NCBI GenBank assembly: GCA_900318445.1
Contig: ONKO01000007.1
Span: 27,849-91,848, forward strand
From: an uncultured Bacteroidales bacterium
GTDB lineage: Bacteria > Bacteroidota > Bacteroidia > Bacteroidales > UBA932
Reading direction: 5' to 3'
Length of the DNA stretch: 64,000 nt
Notes under the pieces: generated by a model
The model's database searches: none
Told to the model about the DNA's origin: nothing
What the model saw: only the letters and a program-made list of their open reading frames with translations
Shown: positions 35,800 through 44,425 of the stretch, piece by piece
Layout of the letters: each line of letters begins with the position of its first letter
How positions within the stretch are numbered: position 1 is the stretch's first letter
Made by a program: the position numbers and the translations under genes

Positions 35800-36678
35800 T
35801 TAGTCGGTTATGGTGAGCCCGTCGTAGGCGGGCAGAATGCCTTCCGGCAGCTGCTTCGAGAACTCCTCGTAGGGCGGGAAGGCATGGCTCAGGTGGGTGA
35901 GCCAGGTGTGTCGGGCGCCGATGCGCTGCGAGAGGGCAATGGCTTCCTCCAGGGAAAAGTGCGAATGGTGGGGATGGTATCCCACCGTATTGAGGGTGAG
36001 GTGCTCCAGGCCTGCCAGCTTGGGCAGTTCGCTCTGGGGCAGCCGGCTCATGTCGGTAATGTAGGCGATGTTTCCCACGCGGAAGCCCAGGACGGGCAGC
36101 TGGTCGTGGTAGCCGCGGATGGGGATGATGTCGGGGTTGTCGTGGGGCGCTTCCCGCACGGCGTTGTCGGAGGGGGAGAGGCTGCCATCGGCTTGCCGAT
36201 AGAAATAGCCGACGTCGTGCACCCACTCCAGCTCTCCGGTGTTACCCAGCGTATCTATCCGGAAGGGACGCTCGTCGATGAGGTGCACGTGCCACTCCGG
36301 TGCGCCGGGGTACTTGTGGTCGGCGAAAGCGTAGGCGTAGTCGCCCCGGAGCGCTTCCAGGACGCGGGGCTCGCAGTAAATCTCGGCCGCCTTCCGGTCT
36401 ATATAATTAAAGGAGCGGACGTCGTCCAGCCCGCCGGTGTGGTCCTTGTGCGCGTGCGTGATAAGGATGGCATCCAGGTGACGGACGTCGTGCGCAAGCA
36501 TCTGGGAACGGAAGTCGGGGCCGGCGTCCACAAGGATCGTGAGCCCGTTGTGCCGGATGAGGGCCGATGACCGGAAGCGCTTGTCCCTGGGATCGGCGCT
36601 CCTGCATACGCGGCACTGGCAGGCGATGATGGGCACCCCCTGCGACGTTCCGGTTCCAAGAAATGTAAGTTCTGTCAT
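35800..36678 (-). CDS. MBL-fold metal-dependent phosphodiesterase (PhnP-like)
   Basis: 292 aa from ATG 36678, which overlaps the mtaB stop (ATGA); the longer frame lies inside mtaB. N-terminus TFLGTGTSQGVPIIACQCRVCRSADPRDKR and metal motif THAHKDHTGGLDD are typical of Bacteroidetes MBL hydrolases annotated as PhnP-like phosphodiesterases. Two cysteines (CQCRVC) near the N-terminus resemble the structural zinc site of PhnP. It is cytoplasmic. There is no phosphonate gene nearby, so the in vivo substrate is unclear. Confidence 0.88.
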   Translation of the reverse strand: MTELTFLGTGTSQGVPIIACQCRVCRSADPRDKRFRSSALIRHNGLTILVDAGPDFRSQMLAHDVRHLDAILITHAHKDHTGGLDDVRSFNYIDRKAAEIYCEPRVLEALRGDYAYAFADHKYPGAPEWHVHLIDERPFRIDTLGNTGELEWVHDVGYFYRQADGSLSPSDNAVREAPHDNPDIIPIRGYHDQLPVLGFRVGNIAYITDMSRLPQSELPKLAGLEHLTLNTVGYHPHHSHFSLEEAIALSQRIGARHTWLTHLSHAFPPYEEFSKQLPEGILPAYDGLTITD

Positions 36679-38012
36679 AGCGTAATCTCTTCCAGCGTGT
36701 TCACTTTGGCTTTGTCGTAGGGCCGCTCCACCCGGATATAATTGGAGGTATAGCCGCCCATGAGGCCGTTTTTGACGGACGATTCCCAGAGAACGGTGGT
36801 CCTGAGGCCCTTGTTCGCGGCCACGAACTCGCCGTGCAGCCTCTCGCACAGCTCCTCCAGCCGGGCCACGCGTTCTGTCTTGATGCGGTCCTGCACCTGG
36901 TCTTTCCACTCCGCTGCCCGGGTTCCGGGCCGACGCGAGTAGGGGAACACATGGATGAAGGCCGGGCGCACCCGCTCCAGGAACGCATACGTCTCCTCGA
37001 AGAGTTCTTCGGTTTCTCCGGGCAGGCCGACGATGACGTCTATCCCGAAGAATACGGACGGTCCCATCACCTGCCGGATATAGTCGATGCGGGAAGCGAA
37101 CAGGGCCGTGTCGTAACGGCGTCCCACCCGGCGAAGCAGCGTGTCCGACCCGCTCTGCAGCGGGATATGGAAGTGCGGCTGGAACTTGGTTCCCGACGCA
37201 ATCCAGTCTACGATCTCCGGTGTGATGAGATTGGGCTCGATGGACGAAATGCGGAACCGCTCGATGCCTTCCACCTCATTCAAGGCTTTCAATAAGTCCA
37301 GGAAACTCTCGCCCGTCGTACGGCCGAAGTCCCCCGTATTCACTCCCGTCAGCACCACCTCCTTCACGCCCTCCGCCGCAATGCTCTGCGCCATCTTCAC
37401 GCACTCGCACACAGGAATGTTCCGGCTCCTGCCCCTCGCATACGGCACCGTGCAGTACGCGCAGAAATTATTACATCCGTCTTGAACTTTCAAAAAGCTA
37501 CGAGTTCTTTCACCTGTTGAATATGCTCCAAAAGTGTCGGCAGCGGAGGAGGTACTCTCCCCCGAATCGTCGCTTCGCGACCCCTCCCATGCGTCGGGCT
37601 CTTCGAGCCCGGACTGTGGGCCCCTCCCTCTTACATGGCCGAGGGTGGCCATGGATTCGGGGGAGAGCACCTCCTCCGCTGCCTTCATCGGCAAATCCAA
37701 TATTTGTTTCTTTTCTTCGGCGCCATACACTTTCCACACGCCGTCAAGGGTGAGGAGCTGCTCTTTGCGGAGCTGGGCATAGCAGCCGGTGACGACGATG
37801 CGGGCGTCCGGGGCGGTTTTGTGGGCGCGGCGGATGAGGTTGCGGGATTTCTTCTCGGCCGTTTCGGTGACGGCGCAGGTGTTGACAAGATACATGTCGG
37901 CCTCCTGCGACCAGGGAACGACGTCCCAGCCGGCCGCCTTGAAACTCCTTTCGTATGTGGACGTCTCGGCGTAGTTGAGTTTGCAGCCGAGGGTGGTAAA
38001 TGCTATTTTCAT
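36675..38012 (-). CDS. mtaB: tRNA t6A37 methylthiotransferase MtaB with an in-frame palindromic insertion
   Basis: 445 aa from ATG 38012 (MKIAFTTLGCKLNYAE); the longer frame reads through an interspersed repeat (HSERSEES). A radical-SAM enzyme making ms2t6A at tRNA position 37. UPF0004 cysteines lie in LGCKLN, NTCAVT and VTGCYAQ. The radical-SAM motif is CNNFCAYC, followed by TVPYARGRSR. The TRAM domain is C-terminal. Residues about 110-158, between the UPF0004 and radical-SAM domains, are a low-similarity Ser/Gly/Glu-rich insert encoded by a 145-bp palindrome (37539-37683). Homologues such as B. subtilis YqeV have a linker only about half this length there. All catalytic motifs are intact, so the enzyme is probably active. 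It is coupled at both ends by ATGA overlaps. Confidence 0.94.
   Translation of the reverse strand: MKIAFTTLGCKLNYAETSTYERSFKAAGWDVVPWSQEADMYLVNTCAVTETAEKKSRNLIRRAHKTAPDARIVVTGCYAQLRKEQLLTLDGVWKVYGAEEKKQILDLPMKAAEEVLSPESMATLGHVRGRGPQSGLEEPDAWEGSRSDDSGESTSSAADTFGAYSTGERTRSFLKVQDGCNNFCAYCTVPYARGRSRNIPVCECVKMAQSIAAEGVKEVVLTGVNTGDFGRTTGESFLDLLKALNEVEGIERFRISSIEPNLITPEIVDWIASGTKFQPHFHIPLQSGSDTLLRRVGRRYDTALFASRIDYIRQVMGPSVFFGIDVIVGLPGETEELFEETYAFLERVRPAFIHVFPYSRRPGTRAAEWKDQVQDRIKTERVARLEELCERLHGEFVAANKGLRTTVLWESSVKNGLMGGYTSNYIRVERPYDKAKVNTLEEITL
37539..37683. repeat. 145-bp multi-hairpin palindromic element inside mtaB
   Basis: Terminal 30-nt arms (37539-37568 and 37654-37683) are inverted repeats matching at 29 of 30 positions; the one difference is G-U compatible. 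Inside are three short hairpins: TCGC-TTC-GCGA, GGGCTC-TTC-GAGCCC and TGGCC-GAGGG-TGGCCA. The element is translated in frame as AAEEVLSPES ... DSGESTSSAA. Confidence 0.85.
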
Positions 38013-38045
38013 AGATTCTTCGCTTCGCTCAGAATGACAAAAACA
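38009..38045. repeat. interspersed repeat (HSERSEES/VILSEAKNL type) at the rsmI-like/mtaB junction
   Basis: The stretch containing TTCTTCGCTTCGCTCAGAAT reads as FVILSEAKNL in the rsmI-like frame and as CHSERSEES in the mtaB frame. Both translations are, from memory, widespread artefact-like peptides in metagenomic Bacteroidales, indicating an interspersed repeat. Here it supplies the C-terminus and stop of one gene directly at the start of the next. Confidence 0.55.
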
Positions 38046-38731
38046 CACGGACGTTTGCCGATAGTGACAGGATGCTGTTTCCAGTCGGCGATGCGGCGGG
38101 TGCAGATGAACTGGTCCTCACAGGTAAGGTTGGCCGCGACGCAAAGCTGCGTGTTGCCGCCGAGGCACTGCAGCATGTCGGCAAAGAGGGCGTCGTTGCG
38201 GTAGGGGGTCTCGATGAGGATCTGGGTCTGGCGGGCCTGCGCCGACCGCTTCTCCAGGTTGCGGAGGGCGGCGCGGCGCTCTTCGGTCTTGGCGGGAATG
38301 TATCCCACGAAGGCGAACGACTGGCCGTTGAGCCCCGAGCCCATGAGGGCGAGCATCAGCGATGACGGGCCCACCAGCGGCATGACCTCGATGCCGTGGC
38401 GGTGGCACAGCGCAACCAGCAGGGCTCCGGGATCGGCTACGGCCGGAAGGCCGGCTTCCGAGAGCAGGCCCACGTCGTGGCCATCGGCAAAGAGGGAGAG
38501 GAAGGCCTCTACCTGCGCCGGGGCGGTGTGCTCGTTGAGCTCGTGGAATTCCAGTTCCCCGATGTGCCCCTTGAGGCCGGCCGCCGAGAGGAACCGGCGT
38601 GCAGTGCGCGTCTCCTCCACCACAAAGCGGGTGAGGCCGGGCAGGACGTCCAGGACCGGGGCGGGCAGGACATCGGCCGGATTTCCCTCTCCGAGGGGCG
38701 TGGGGATCAGATATAGTTTACCGTATTTCAT
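38009..38731 (-). CDS. RsmI-like SAM-dependent methyltransferase (tetrapyrrole methylase fold)
   Basis: 240 aa from ATG 38731 (MKYGKLYLIPTPLGE); the upstream in-frame extension is antisense to tamB coding sequence. TP-methylase fold with SEAGLPAVADPGALLV and LVGPSSLMLALMGSGLNGQSFAFVGYIP. It is related to RsmI, the 16S rRNA C1402 2'-O-methyltransferase, but represents the short Bacteroidetes paralog; a rRNA target is inferred. The last about 10 residues (FVILSEAKNL) come from an interspersed repeat. It overlaps tamB by 14 bp and mtaB by 4 bp. Confidence 0.88.
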   Translation of the reverse strand: MKYGKLYLIPTPLGEGNPADVLPAPVLDVLPGLTRFVVEETRTARRFLSAAGLKGHIGELEFHELNEHTAPAQVEAFLSLFADGHDVGLLSEAGLPAVADPGALLVALCHRHGIEVMPLVGPSSLMLALMGSGLNGQSFAFVGYIPAKTEERRAALRNLEKRSAQARQTQILIETPYRNDALFADMLQCLGGNTQLCVAANLTCEDQFICTRRIADWKQHPVTIGKRPCVFVILSEAKNL

Positions 38732-41700
38732 GGATGACTTTCGATTTTCCGGTGGTGTCAATTTTGAGGACAACTTTTTCCTGCTGGCGCCGGGCCGCCT
38801 CCAGGGCCATTTTCTCCCGCTTCTTGCGGCCGGCGAAAAGCTCGCGGAAGAACTGCCCGAAGGAATTGAATTCCCGCTGGTAGGTGATACCGCCACCGTT
38901 GCGCTGGCTGTTGTCCAGGTAGTATGTATATTGGTCGGCCGAGTGGGAGAACAGGCTCATGCGCAGCGAGCCGCTCCGGTTCAGCTTGATTTCGATGTCC
39001 AGGTCTCCGGCTAACTCGTTGGTGGTGGCACCCCCTACCAGCTGCTTGTTGCCCACGGTGCCGTTCACAATGACGCGGTTATTGAAAAGCTGCGTGCTCA
39101 CGGCTACGTCAAAGAGGTCCCGGCCGGCCTGGGTGGTCTGGTAGTTGAGGCCAAGGTCCAGCGGAATGTCCAGTTTCTGGAAGATGTTGTTGAGCTGGCC
39201 CGACATGATGGAGGATACGTTGGACAGCAGTACCTCCGACCCGTTGGCCGTGATGCCCGACTCGTCGGTGGGCAGGAAGTTTCCCGCAATGAGAAGGTAC
39301 ACGAACTGCTTCTGCACCTTGTCCTCCGAGTTGAGGGCGCTTTCCACCTGGCCCTGGATGACGGGATTGAGGTCCGGTACTTCGATGTCGAAGTCCACCT
39401 CCGGGTTCCTGAGCTTGCCGCTGATATTGATGCCGCAGTATACCGTGCGGCGCCCGCTGCCGGTTTCGCCTTCCTCGTAGTAAGAGGGAAGGAGGTTGGA
39501 CAGGCTGGCTTTGGTGGTGTATCGGCCCTTCACGTCCAGGTCTGTGTTCCACACGTCTCCGTTGAAGCGCAAGGTGCTGCCGTCCTGGATGGTGAAGTTG
39601 CGGCTCACGACATTGAGGGCGCTGAAGTGGAAGCTTCCGTCCTGAATGGTATAGTCTCCTCCCAGCGAGAAGCCCTGGGCGCTGCTGGATTCCACTTCGA
39701 TGGTTCCGCTGCCTATGGCGTTGAGGGAATTCTCGCCGATGTCAATGAAAACGCGCAGCTCCGGCGTGGCCCTGATGCGGGCCGAGAAGCGGAGGTCGCT
39801 CTGCTGGCGGTAGGTCTCGCGGGCGGCCTGCATCATGAGCTCGTACGGGTCTTCGTCGTCCGGGGAAGGCGCATCCCTGAAGGTGAGAAGCTCCCGGGAG
39901 CTGGTGGACGATGACGAGCCCAGCGGCAGATGGAATTCTCCGTTTCCTGCGCTGGTAGCGTCGATGGATAGCAGAATGCGGTTCAGCGGACCGGTGATAT
40001 CCACTTTTCCGGTGGCGTAGACGTTGCCATAGGCCAGGGGATTGACCCCGCGCGGCAGCGCCAGGGCCCGCATGCCGGTCATGTCCACGTGGGTGTTCAT
40101 CCGGATGTCGTCCAGGTGGGACAGGTTGAGCGCGATGCCTCCGGTAACCGTTCCGGTCCCTCCTTCTCCGTCGGTGACGGTGAGTCCGTTGAAGTTGAGC
40201 CCCTTTCTGTCCAGGGACAGGGGACCGTCCACGCGGTAGGGAACCCGGGTGAAGTCCAACGTGAGCCGGCCTTCTTCCAGGCGAAGCTGATCACTGGAAA
40301 GGGACAACTGGCTGGTTTTTCCGCCCAGTTTGATGTGGCCGGAGAGGAAGCCCGTGAACTCGTGGAAGATGGTATTCAAAAAGTGCTCGGCATAGCCCAG
40401 CTCAAAGCGGTCCAGCTCCAGGTCTACCTGCGTTTCCTGCGTTTCCGGTGCCAGGAAGGCCGTTCCCCGGATGGTCCTTTGTCCGTCCAGCGAATTGTGC
40501 ATGCGGGCACGGAAGCGCTGGCTGTCCTCGTCCCAGATGCTGCTCAGGGCCAGCTGCCCCAGGCGGCGTCCGGCGATGGCGGTGGAGTCGCACACGAGGC
40601 TTGCCAGAAGGCCCGGGGTGGGGCTGTCGGATGAAACGACCAGCGCCCGGCCGGTGAGTCGGCCCTCCAGTTTGGGGATGCTCTCTCCGGCGATGGTGTT
40701 GACTAGGCCCAGGTCAAACTGGTCCATGGTGAGCGACAGGGTGTCGGGCCGGCTGCGCGAATAGCCGCCGTCCACGAGCAGCTGCTGGTTCTCGTGACGG
40801 GCCATGAGCCGGTCTACCTGCACGTTGCCGCTTTCATAGCGGATGTCTCCCGAGGAAATGCCCCAGCCTTCTCCCTTGTAGTAAATGTTGGAGGGCAGGG
40901 CGCGTGCCGTGATGCAGAGTCCTTTCTCGCCGCGGGAGAGCTCTCCGGTAGCGTAGAACTGGGCGTGGGTGTTTTCCTCGGCCTCGTTATCGAAGACGTA
41001 GCCCAGGCCCACCTGGTTGTCGTCGGCATAGAAGGTGAAGCGGTTGTTGCTGAGCCTGCCGCCGGCGATGGCGATGGTGGAGCCGGTAATCTCTCCGGTG
41101 AGGGCTTCGAAGCCGTTGTCCACGTGCAGTTTCATGTCCTTGATGAACTGTTCCCGCAGGGCCAGGCGGCCGGAAGTGACATCGGCCTTCATGAGCCCGG
41201 TGCGGTCTATGCTGAGCCGGGCGGTGGTGCCACTATCCACGTAGACGCCCGGTGCCACGAAGGCCAGGAGTTCCTGCAGCTTGCGGTGGACGCTGACCGT
41301 TGCCTCGTAGGTGGCGCCGCTGTAGGAAGGCGGGACGTGGGTTTGGGACAGGGCCGACAGGTCTGTCCTCAGGAAGAGCCCCTTGAGGTCTTCCAGAAAG
41401 TCCGTGACGGGACGGTCTCCGCTGAACTGAGCGTCCAGCATGTCGCTTCGGAGCGTGATGCGCTCTCCCGAGGGGGCGTCTTCCAGCTGGACGGTGACGT
41501 CCGGGATGAGATGCCGTCCCTCTGCGTTTTCCAGGAAGGTGCCTGACGTCGTGAGGGTCCCCTGCGTTTCCCCGTTCTCCCGGGTGAGGGATGCGCGGGC
41601 CTCAAGACCGGCCAGGGATTTTCCGCGCCGGTCCAGGTTGAGGGCCTGGAGGTTGACGTGGCCGATGCTGAGCCGGGCGTCAAATTGGCCGTCCTTCACG

Positions 41701-43319
41701 GCGTCTTCCCTGTAGGTGGCCTTGGCAGTGAGCTGCAGGTTGGGATCCTGAGAATTGAGGACGAAGCTGTAGTCTTTGGGCTCGTAGTGGCCGCTGGCCT
41801 CGATGCCGCTGTAGTTGTAGCCCAGGAGCTGCAGGCGGTCTACGCTCAGGGTGTCCAGGCGGATGTGCATGCCGCCGCTGCGGGGCAGAGTGGCTTCCAG
41901 GCGGGAGGTGAGGCTCACGGCGCCCAGCTCCTTCATGGCCAGGATGCGGCCCATGTGTACGTCGCGGGTTTCCAGGCGGCCGCCGATCGAGAGGGGCCCG
42001 CGCATGTTGTCTACGGCATTTGCGAGGGTGACTTCCGTGGAGATGCGGCCGATGCGGGAGTCGATGTCTCCCGCGAAGGTCATGCGGTTCAGAAGCCCGG
42101 TGACGGTGCCCGATATGAGGAAGCGTTCATCGGGAGCCATGTGGTCTGTGCGGAGGTTTACATCGGCCGCCCAGTCCTTCACAAAGTCGTCTAGGTCTTT
42201 AAGCTCAAAGCTCAGTTCCCTTACCTGGAGGTCCAGGCGGGTGTTGTCGGTGTCGGGAAGGCCGGTGATGCGGCCGCTTGCCCGCACGCGGACATCCTCG
42301 TCCAGGCCTTCCACCATTACATCGTTCAGGTTCAGGTTGGCTACGGGACCGGATACGTGTCCCTTCACGCGGCCGCGGAAGCCCATGTCCTCCAGCCCCG
42401 AGGAGAAGTGCGCGATGGAGCGCATGTCCACGCTGGTGCCCTCGGCCAGCCTCACGTCCAGGGATATTTTTGTCTCGAAGTCCTCGTAGTCGTCCAGTTT
42501 TCCGTCAAGGTCCAGGGAGGTGATGTTGAGCGTGGTGGCGGGCGAGAGCCGGCCCTGGAATTCCTCCACGTGGGTATTGGCCTTTCCCACGCGCACCTTG
42601 CGGGCGCTGAGGTCCTCCAGCCTGAGGCCGGTTTCCAGCTCCTGCACAAACATTTCCTGCGCGCTGGCGGTGATGAGGTCGTCCTGGACGCGGAGGTTGT
42701 TTACCCGGATGTGCTCCAGGACCAGGTTGAGGTGGTTCCAGTCTATGACAGACTCGGGGATGACGATGCCCCTTTCCTCGTAGCGGGCGGCTCCCACGAG
42801 GTTTTCCATGCGGAAGTGTACGCTGTCAACGACTACGCTGCGGGCGTGGAGGATGTCTCCCCAGCTGTAAACGGATTCCATTTCTTCCTTGTGCTGGATG
42901 CGGAAGATGCGCTGCAGGTTGGTGGAGGTGTGGTTCTTACGGTAGGGGTCCTTTTCGATGGTGAGGTGGAAACAGCCGCCGTCCAGGTGAAGGCGGGATA
43001 CGTTGATGCTTCCTCCCTTGAAAAGGCCCATGATGGAAAAACGGGTGCTCAGGTGCTTGACGTAGAGGAGGGTATCCATGGAGGGAACCTTCGGGGCGCG
43101 GTCCTTGATCAGGACCTCGTCCAGCACCAGGGCATCGAAGGGACGCACGCTGGCCTGATGGAAGCTGATATCGGCATCCATCCGGTCCTGCATGTTCTCG
43201 ATGACCTTGCGGCCCAGGTACGTCTGCACGCGCGGGGACTGGAGCACCACCATGCCTCCTATCTGAAGGAGGAAGAGGAGGCCCAGGATCCAGGCGGTTA
43301 TGCGGACGGCTTTCTTCAC
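38718..43319 (-). CDS. tamB: TamB-like translocation/assembly module protein (DUF490, AsmA-like)
   Basis: 1533 aa. One N-terminal membrane anchor (residues about 5-27), then a very long repetitive beta-rich periplasmic region and a C-terminal TamB/DUF490 domain (from about 1080: GSGTIEVESSSAQGFSLGGDYTIQDGSFHF ... VYCGINISGKLRNPEVDFDIEVPDLNPVIQGQVESAL, ending with a barrel-adjacent KREKMALEAARRQQEK tail). AsmA/TamB proteins form hydrophobic-groove bridges that move phospholipids between membranes or assist outer-membrane protein assembly. It is 3 bp from tsaD and overlaps the methyltransferase gene, in the seven-gene operon. Confidence 0.92.
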   Translation of the reverse strand: MKKAVRITAWILGLLFLLQIGGMVVLQSPRVQTYLGRKVIENMQDRMDADISFHQASVRPFDALVLDEVLIKDRAPKVPSMDTLLYVKHLSTRFSIMGLFKGGSINVSRLHLDGGCFHLTIEKDPYRKNHTSTNLQRIFRIQHKEEMESVYSWGDILHARSVVVDSVHFRMENLVGAARYEERGIVIPESVIDWNHLNLVLEHIRVNNLRVQDDLITASAQEMFVQELETGLRLEDLSARKVRVGKANTHVEEFQGRLSPATTLNITSLDLDGKLDDYEDFETKISLDVRLAEGTSVDMRSIAHFSSGLEDMGFRGRVKGHVSGPVANLNLNDVMVEGLDEDVRVRASGRITGLPDTDNTRLDLQVRELSFELKDLDDFVKDWAADVNLRTDHMAPDERFLISGTVTGLLNRMTFAGDIDSRIGRISTEVTLANAVDNMRGPLSIGGRLETRDVHMGRILAMKELGAVSLTSRLEATLPRSGGMHIRLDTLSVDRLQLLGYNYSGIEASGHYEPKDYSFVLNSQDPNLQLTAKATYREDAVKDGQFDARLSIGHVNLQALNLDRRGKSLAGLEARASLTRENGETQGTLTTSGTFLENAEGRHLIPDVTVQLEDAPSGERITLRSDMLDAQFSGDRPVTDFLEDLKGLFLRTDLSALSQTHVPPSYSGATYEATVSVHRKLQELLAFVAPGVYVDSGTTARLSIDRTGLMKADVTSGRLALREQFIKDMKLHVDNGFEALTGEITGSTIAIAGGRLSNNRFTFYADDNQVGLGYVFDNEAEENTHAQFYATGELSRGEKGLCITARALPSNIYYKGEGWGISSGDIRYESGNVQVDRLMARHENQQLLVDGGYSRSRPDTLSLTMDQFDLGLVNTIAGESIPKLEGRLTGRALVVSSDSPTPGLLASLVCDSTAIAGRRLGQLALSSIWDEDSQRFRARMHNSLDGQRTIRGTAFLAPETQETQVDLELDRFELGYAEHFLNTIFHEFTGFLSGHIKLGGKTSQLSLSSDQLRLEEGRLTLDFTRVPYRVDGPLSLDRKGLNFNGLTVTDGEGGTGTVTGGIALNLSHLDDIRMNTHVDMTGMRALALPRGVNPLAYGNVYATGKVDITGPLNRILLSIDATSAGNGEFHLPLGSSSSTSSRELLTFRDAPSPDDEDPYELMMQAARETYRQQSDLRFSARIRATPELRVFIDIGENSLNAIGSGTIEVESSSAQGFSLGGDYTIQDGSFHFSALNVVSRNFTIQDGSTLRFNGDVWNTDLDVKGRYTTKASLSNLLPSYYEEGETGSGRRTVYCGINISGKLRNPEVDFDIEVPDLNPVIQGQVESALNSEDKVQKQFVYLLIAGNFLPTDESGITANGSEVLLSNVSSIMSGQLNNIFQKLDIPLDLGLNYQTTQAGRDLFDVAVSTQLFNNRVIVNGTVGNKQLVGGATTNELAGDLDIEIKLNRSGSLRMSLFSHSADQYTYYLDNSQRNGGGITYQREFNSFGQFFRELFAGRKKREKMALEAARRQQEKVVLKIDTTGKSKVIHEIR

Positions 43320-43322
43320 GGG

Positions 43323-44345
43323 CTAAAAATCGGCCATACGGGATACGGGGGCGACGTCCAGCGGGGTGCGGACGCCGGCTTTGTACTGGAACCAGCCGGC
43401 CACGGCAATCATGGCGGCGTTGTCGGTGGTAAACTTGAATTCCGGCAGGTAGGTGTTCCAGTGGCGCTTTTCACCTTCCTCGAGGATGCGGCTGCGGAGA
43501 CCGCTGTTGGCGCTGACGCCTCCGCCGATGGCGATTTCCCGGATGCGGGTTTCCTTGGCGGCGCGGATGAGCTTGCCCATGAGCACGTCGATGAGGGTTT
43601 TCTGGAAGCTGGCGCAGATGTCCTCCTTGTTTTTTTCCAGGAATTCGGGGTCTTTGGCCATCTCGTCCCGCACGAAGTAGAGGAGGGAGGTCTTGACACC
43701 GGAGAAGGAGTAGTCCAGACCCGGGATATTGGGCTTGGCAAAGTGGAAGCGGTCCGGGTTGCCCAGCTTTGCCAGGCGGTCGATGACGGGGCCGCCGGGG
43801 TATCCGAGTCCCAGCATCTTGGAACATTTGTCGAAGGCTTCTCCCACGGCGTCGTCGATGGTCTGGCCCAGAATTTCGTATTCCAGCGGGCTGTTTACCT
43901 TGACAATCTGGGAGTTGCCGCCGCTCACGAGGAGGCACAGGTAGGGGAAGGCGGGCTCCCGCACGGGGACGTCTTTCTGGCGTACGAAGCCGGCAAGGAT
44001 GTGGCCCTGCAGATGGTTCACCATAACCATGGGAATGTTCAGGGAGAGGGCCAGGGCCTTGGCGAAGGAGGTGCCCACGAGGAGCGAGCCCAGAAGGCCC
44101 GGACCGCGGGTGAAGGCGATGGCCGTGAGGTCTTCGGGTTTGATGCCGGCGCGGCGGATGGCCTCCGAGACCACGGGAACGATGTTCTGCTCATGGGCGC
44201 GGGATGCCAGTTCGGGCACCACGCCGCCAAAGTCCTTGTGGACCTGCTGCGAGGCTATCACGTTGGACAGGAGCACGCCGTCGGAGATGACGGCGGCCGA
44301 TGTGTCGTCGCAGGAGGATTCTATACCGAGTATGATGTCTGACAT
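43323..44345 (-). CDS. tsaD: tRNA N6-adenosine threonylcarbamoyltransferase TsaD
   Basis: 340 aa from ATG 44345 (MSDIILGIESSCDDTSAAV); the longer frame includes the promoter and palindrome. It transfers the threonylcarbamoyl group to tRNA A37, giving t6A, the substrate of the mtaB-encoded enzyme in the same operon. Metal-binding His residues lie in the HLQGHI region (NHLQGHILAG), with ASRAHEQN and the ATPase-fold segment VSGGNSQIVKV. The start is supported by a -7 box at 44372-44379 just upstream. Confidence 0.97.
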   Translation of the reverse strand: MSDIILGIESSCDDTSAAVISDGVLLSNVIASQQVHKDFGGVVPELASRAHEQNIVPVVSEAIRRAGIKPEDLTAIAFTRGPGLLGSLLVGTSFAKALALSLNIPMVMVNHLQGHILAGFVRQKDVPVREPAFPYLCLLVSGGNSQIVKVNSPLEYEILGQTIDDAVGEAFDKCSKMLGLGYPGGPVIDRLAKLGNPDRFHFAKPNIPGLDYSFSGVKTSLLYFVRDEMAKDPEFLEKNKEDICASFQKTLIDVLMGKLIRAAKETRIREIAIGGGVSANSGLRSRILEEGEKRHWNTYLPEFKFTTDNAAMIAVAGWFQYKAGVRTPLDVAPVSRMADF

Positions 44346-44352
44346 GGATTGC

Positions 44353-44374
44353 TTGTAAAATATATATTTTACAA
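44353..44374. promoter_or_regulatory. 22-bp perfect palindrome in the tsaD leader
   Basis: TTGTAAAATAT|ATATTTTACAA is perfectly symmetrical, 8 bp upstream of the tsaD start and overlapping its -7 box. It could be an operator; no regulator is identified. Confidence 0.5.
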
Positions 44375-44379
44375 AGATA
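44372..44379 (-). promoter_or_regulatory. -7 box for the tsaD-plsC operon
   Basis: Minus strand TATCTTTG at 44379-44372, divergent from the flavoprotein promoter. The -33 box is poor. Confidence 0.55.
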
Positions 44380-44386
44380 ACTATTT

Positions 44387-44418
44387 TTTGGGTATTATGC
44401 CGATTATTGTTACTTTTG
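44387..44418 (+). promoter_or_regulatory. promoter of the FAD oxidoreductase gene
   Basis: TTTG (44387-44390), 20-nt spacer, TACTTTTG (44411-44418), 8 nt before the ATG, so the leader would be very short or absent. Confidence 0.75.
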
Positions 44419-44425
44419 CGCCCGT

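Noticed and set aside
37500-37700. Frameshift or assembly error in mtaB
   Set aside because: The frame is continuous on both sides and the extra DNA is a precise palindrome, so insertion explains it better than error.
38013-38048. N-terminal extension of MtaB (MCFCHSERSEES)
   Set aside because: Encoded by an interspersed repeat and overlapping the previous gene; the canonical MtaB N-terminus begins at 38012.
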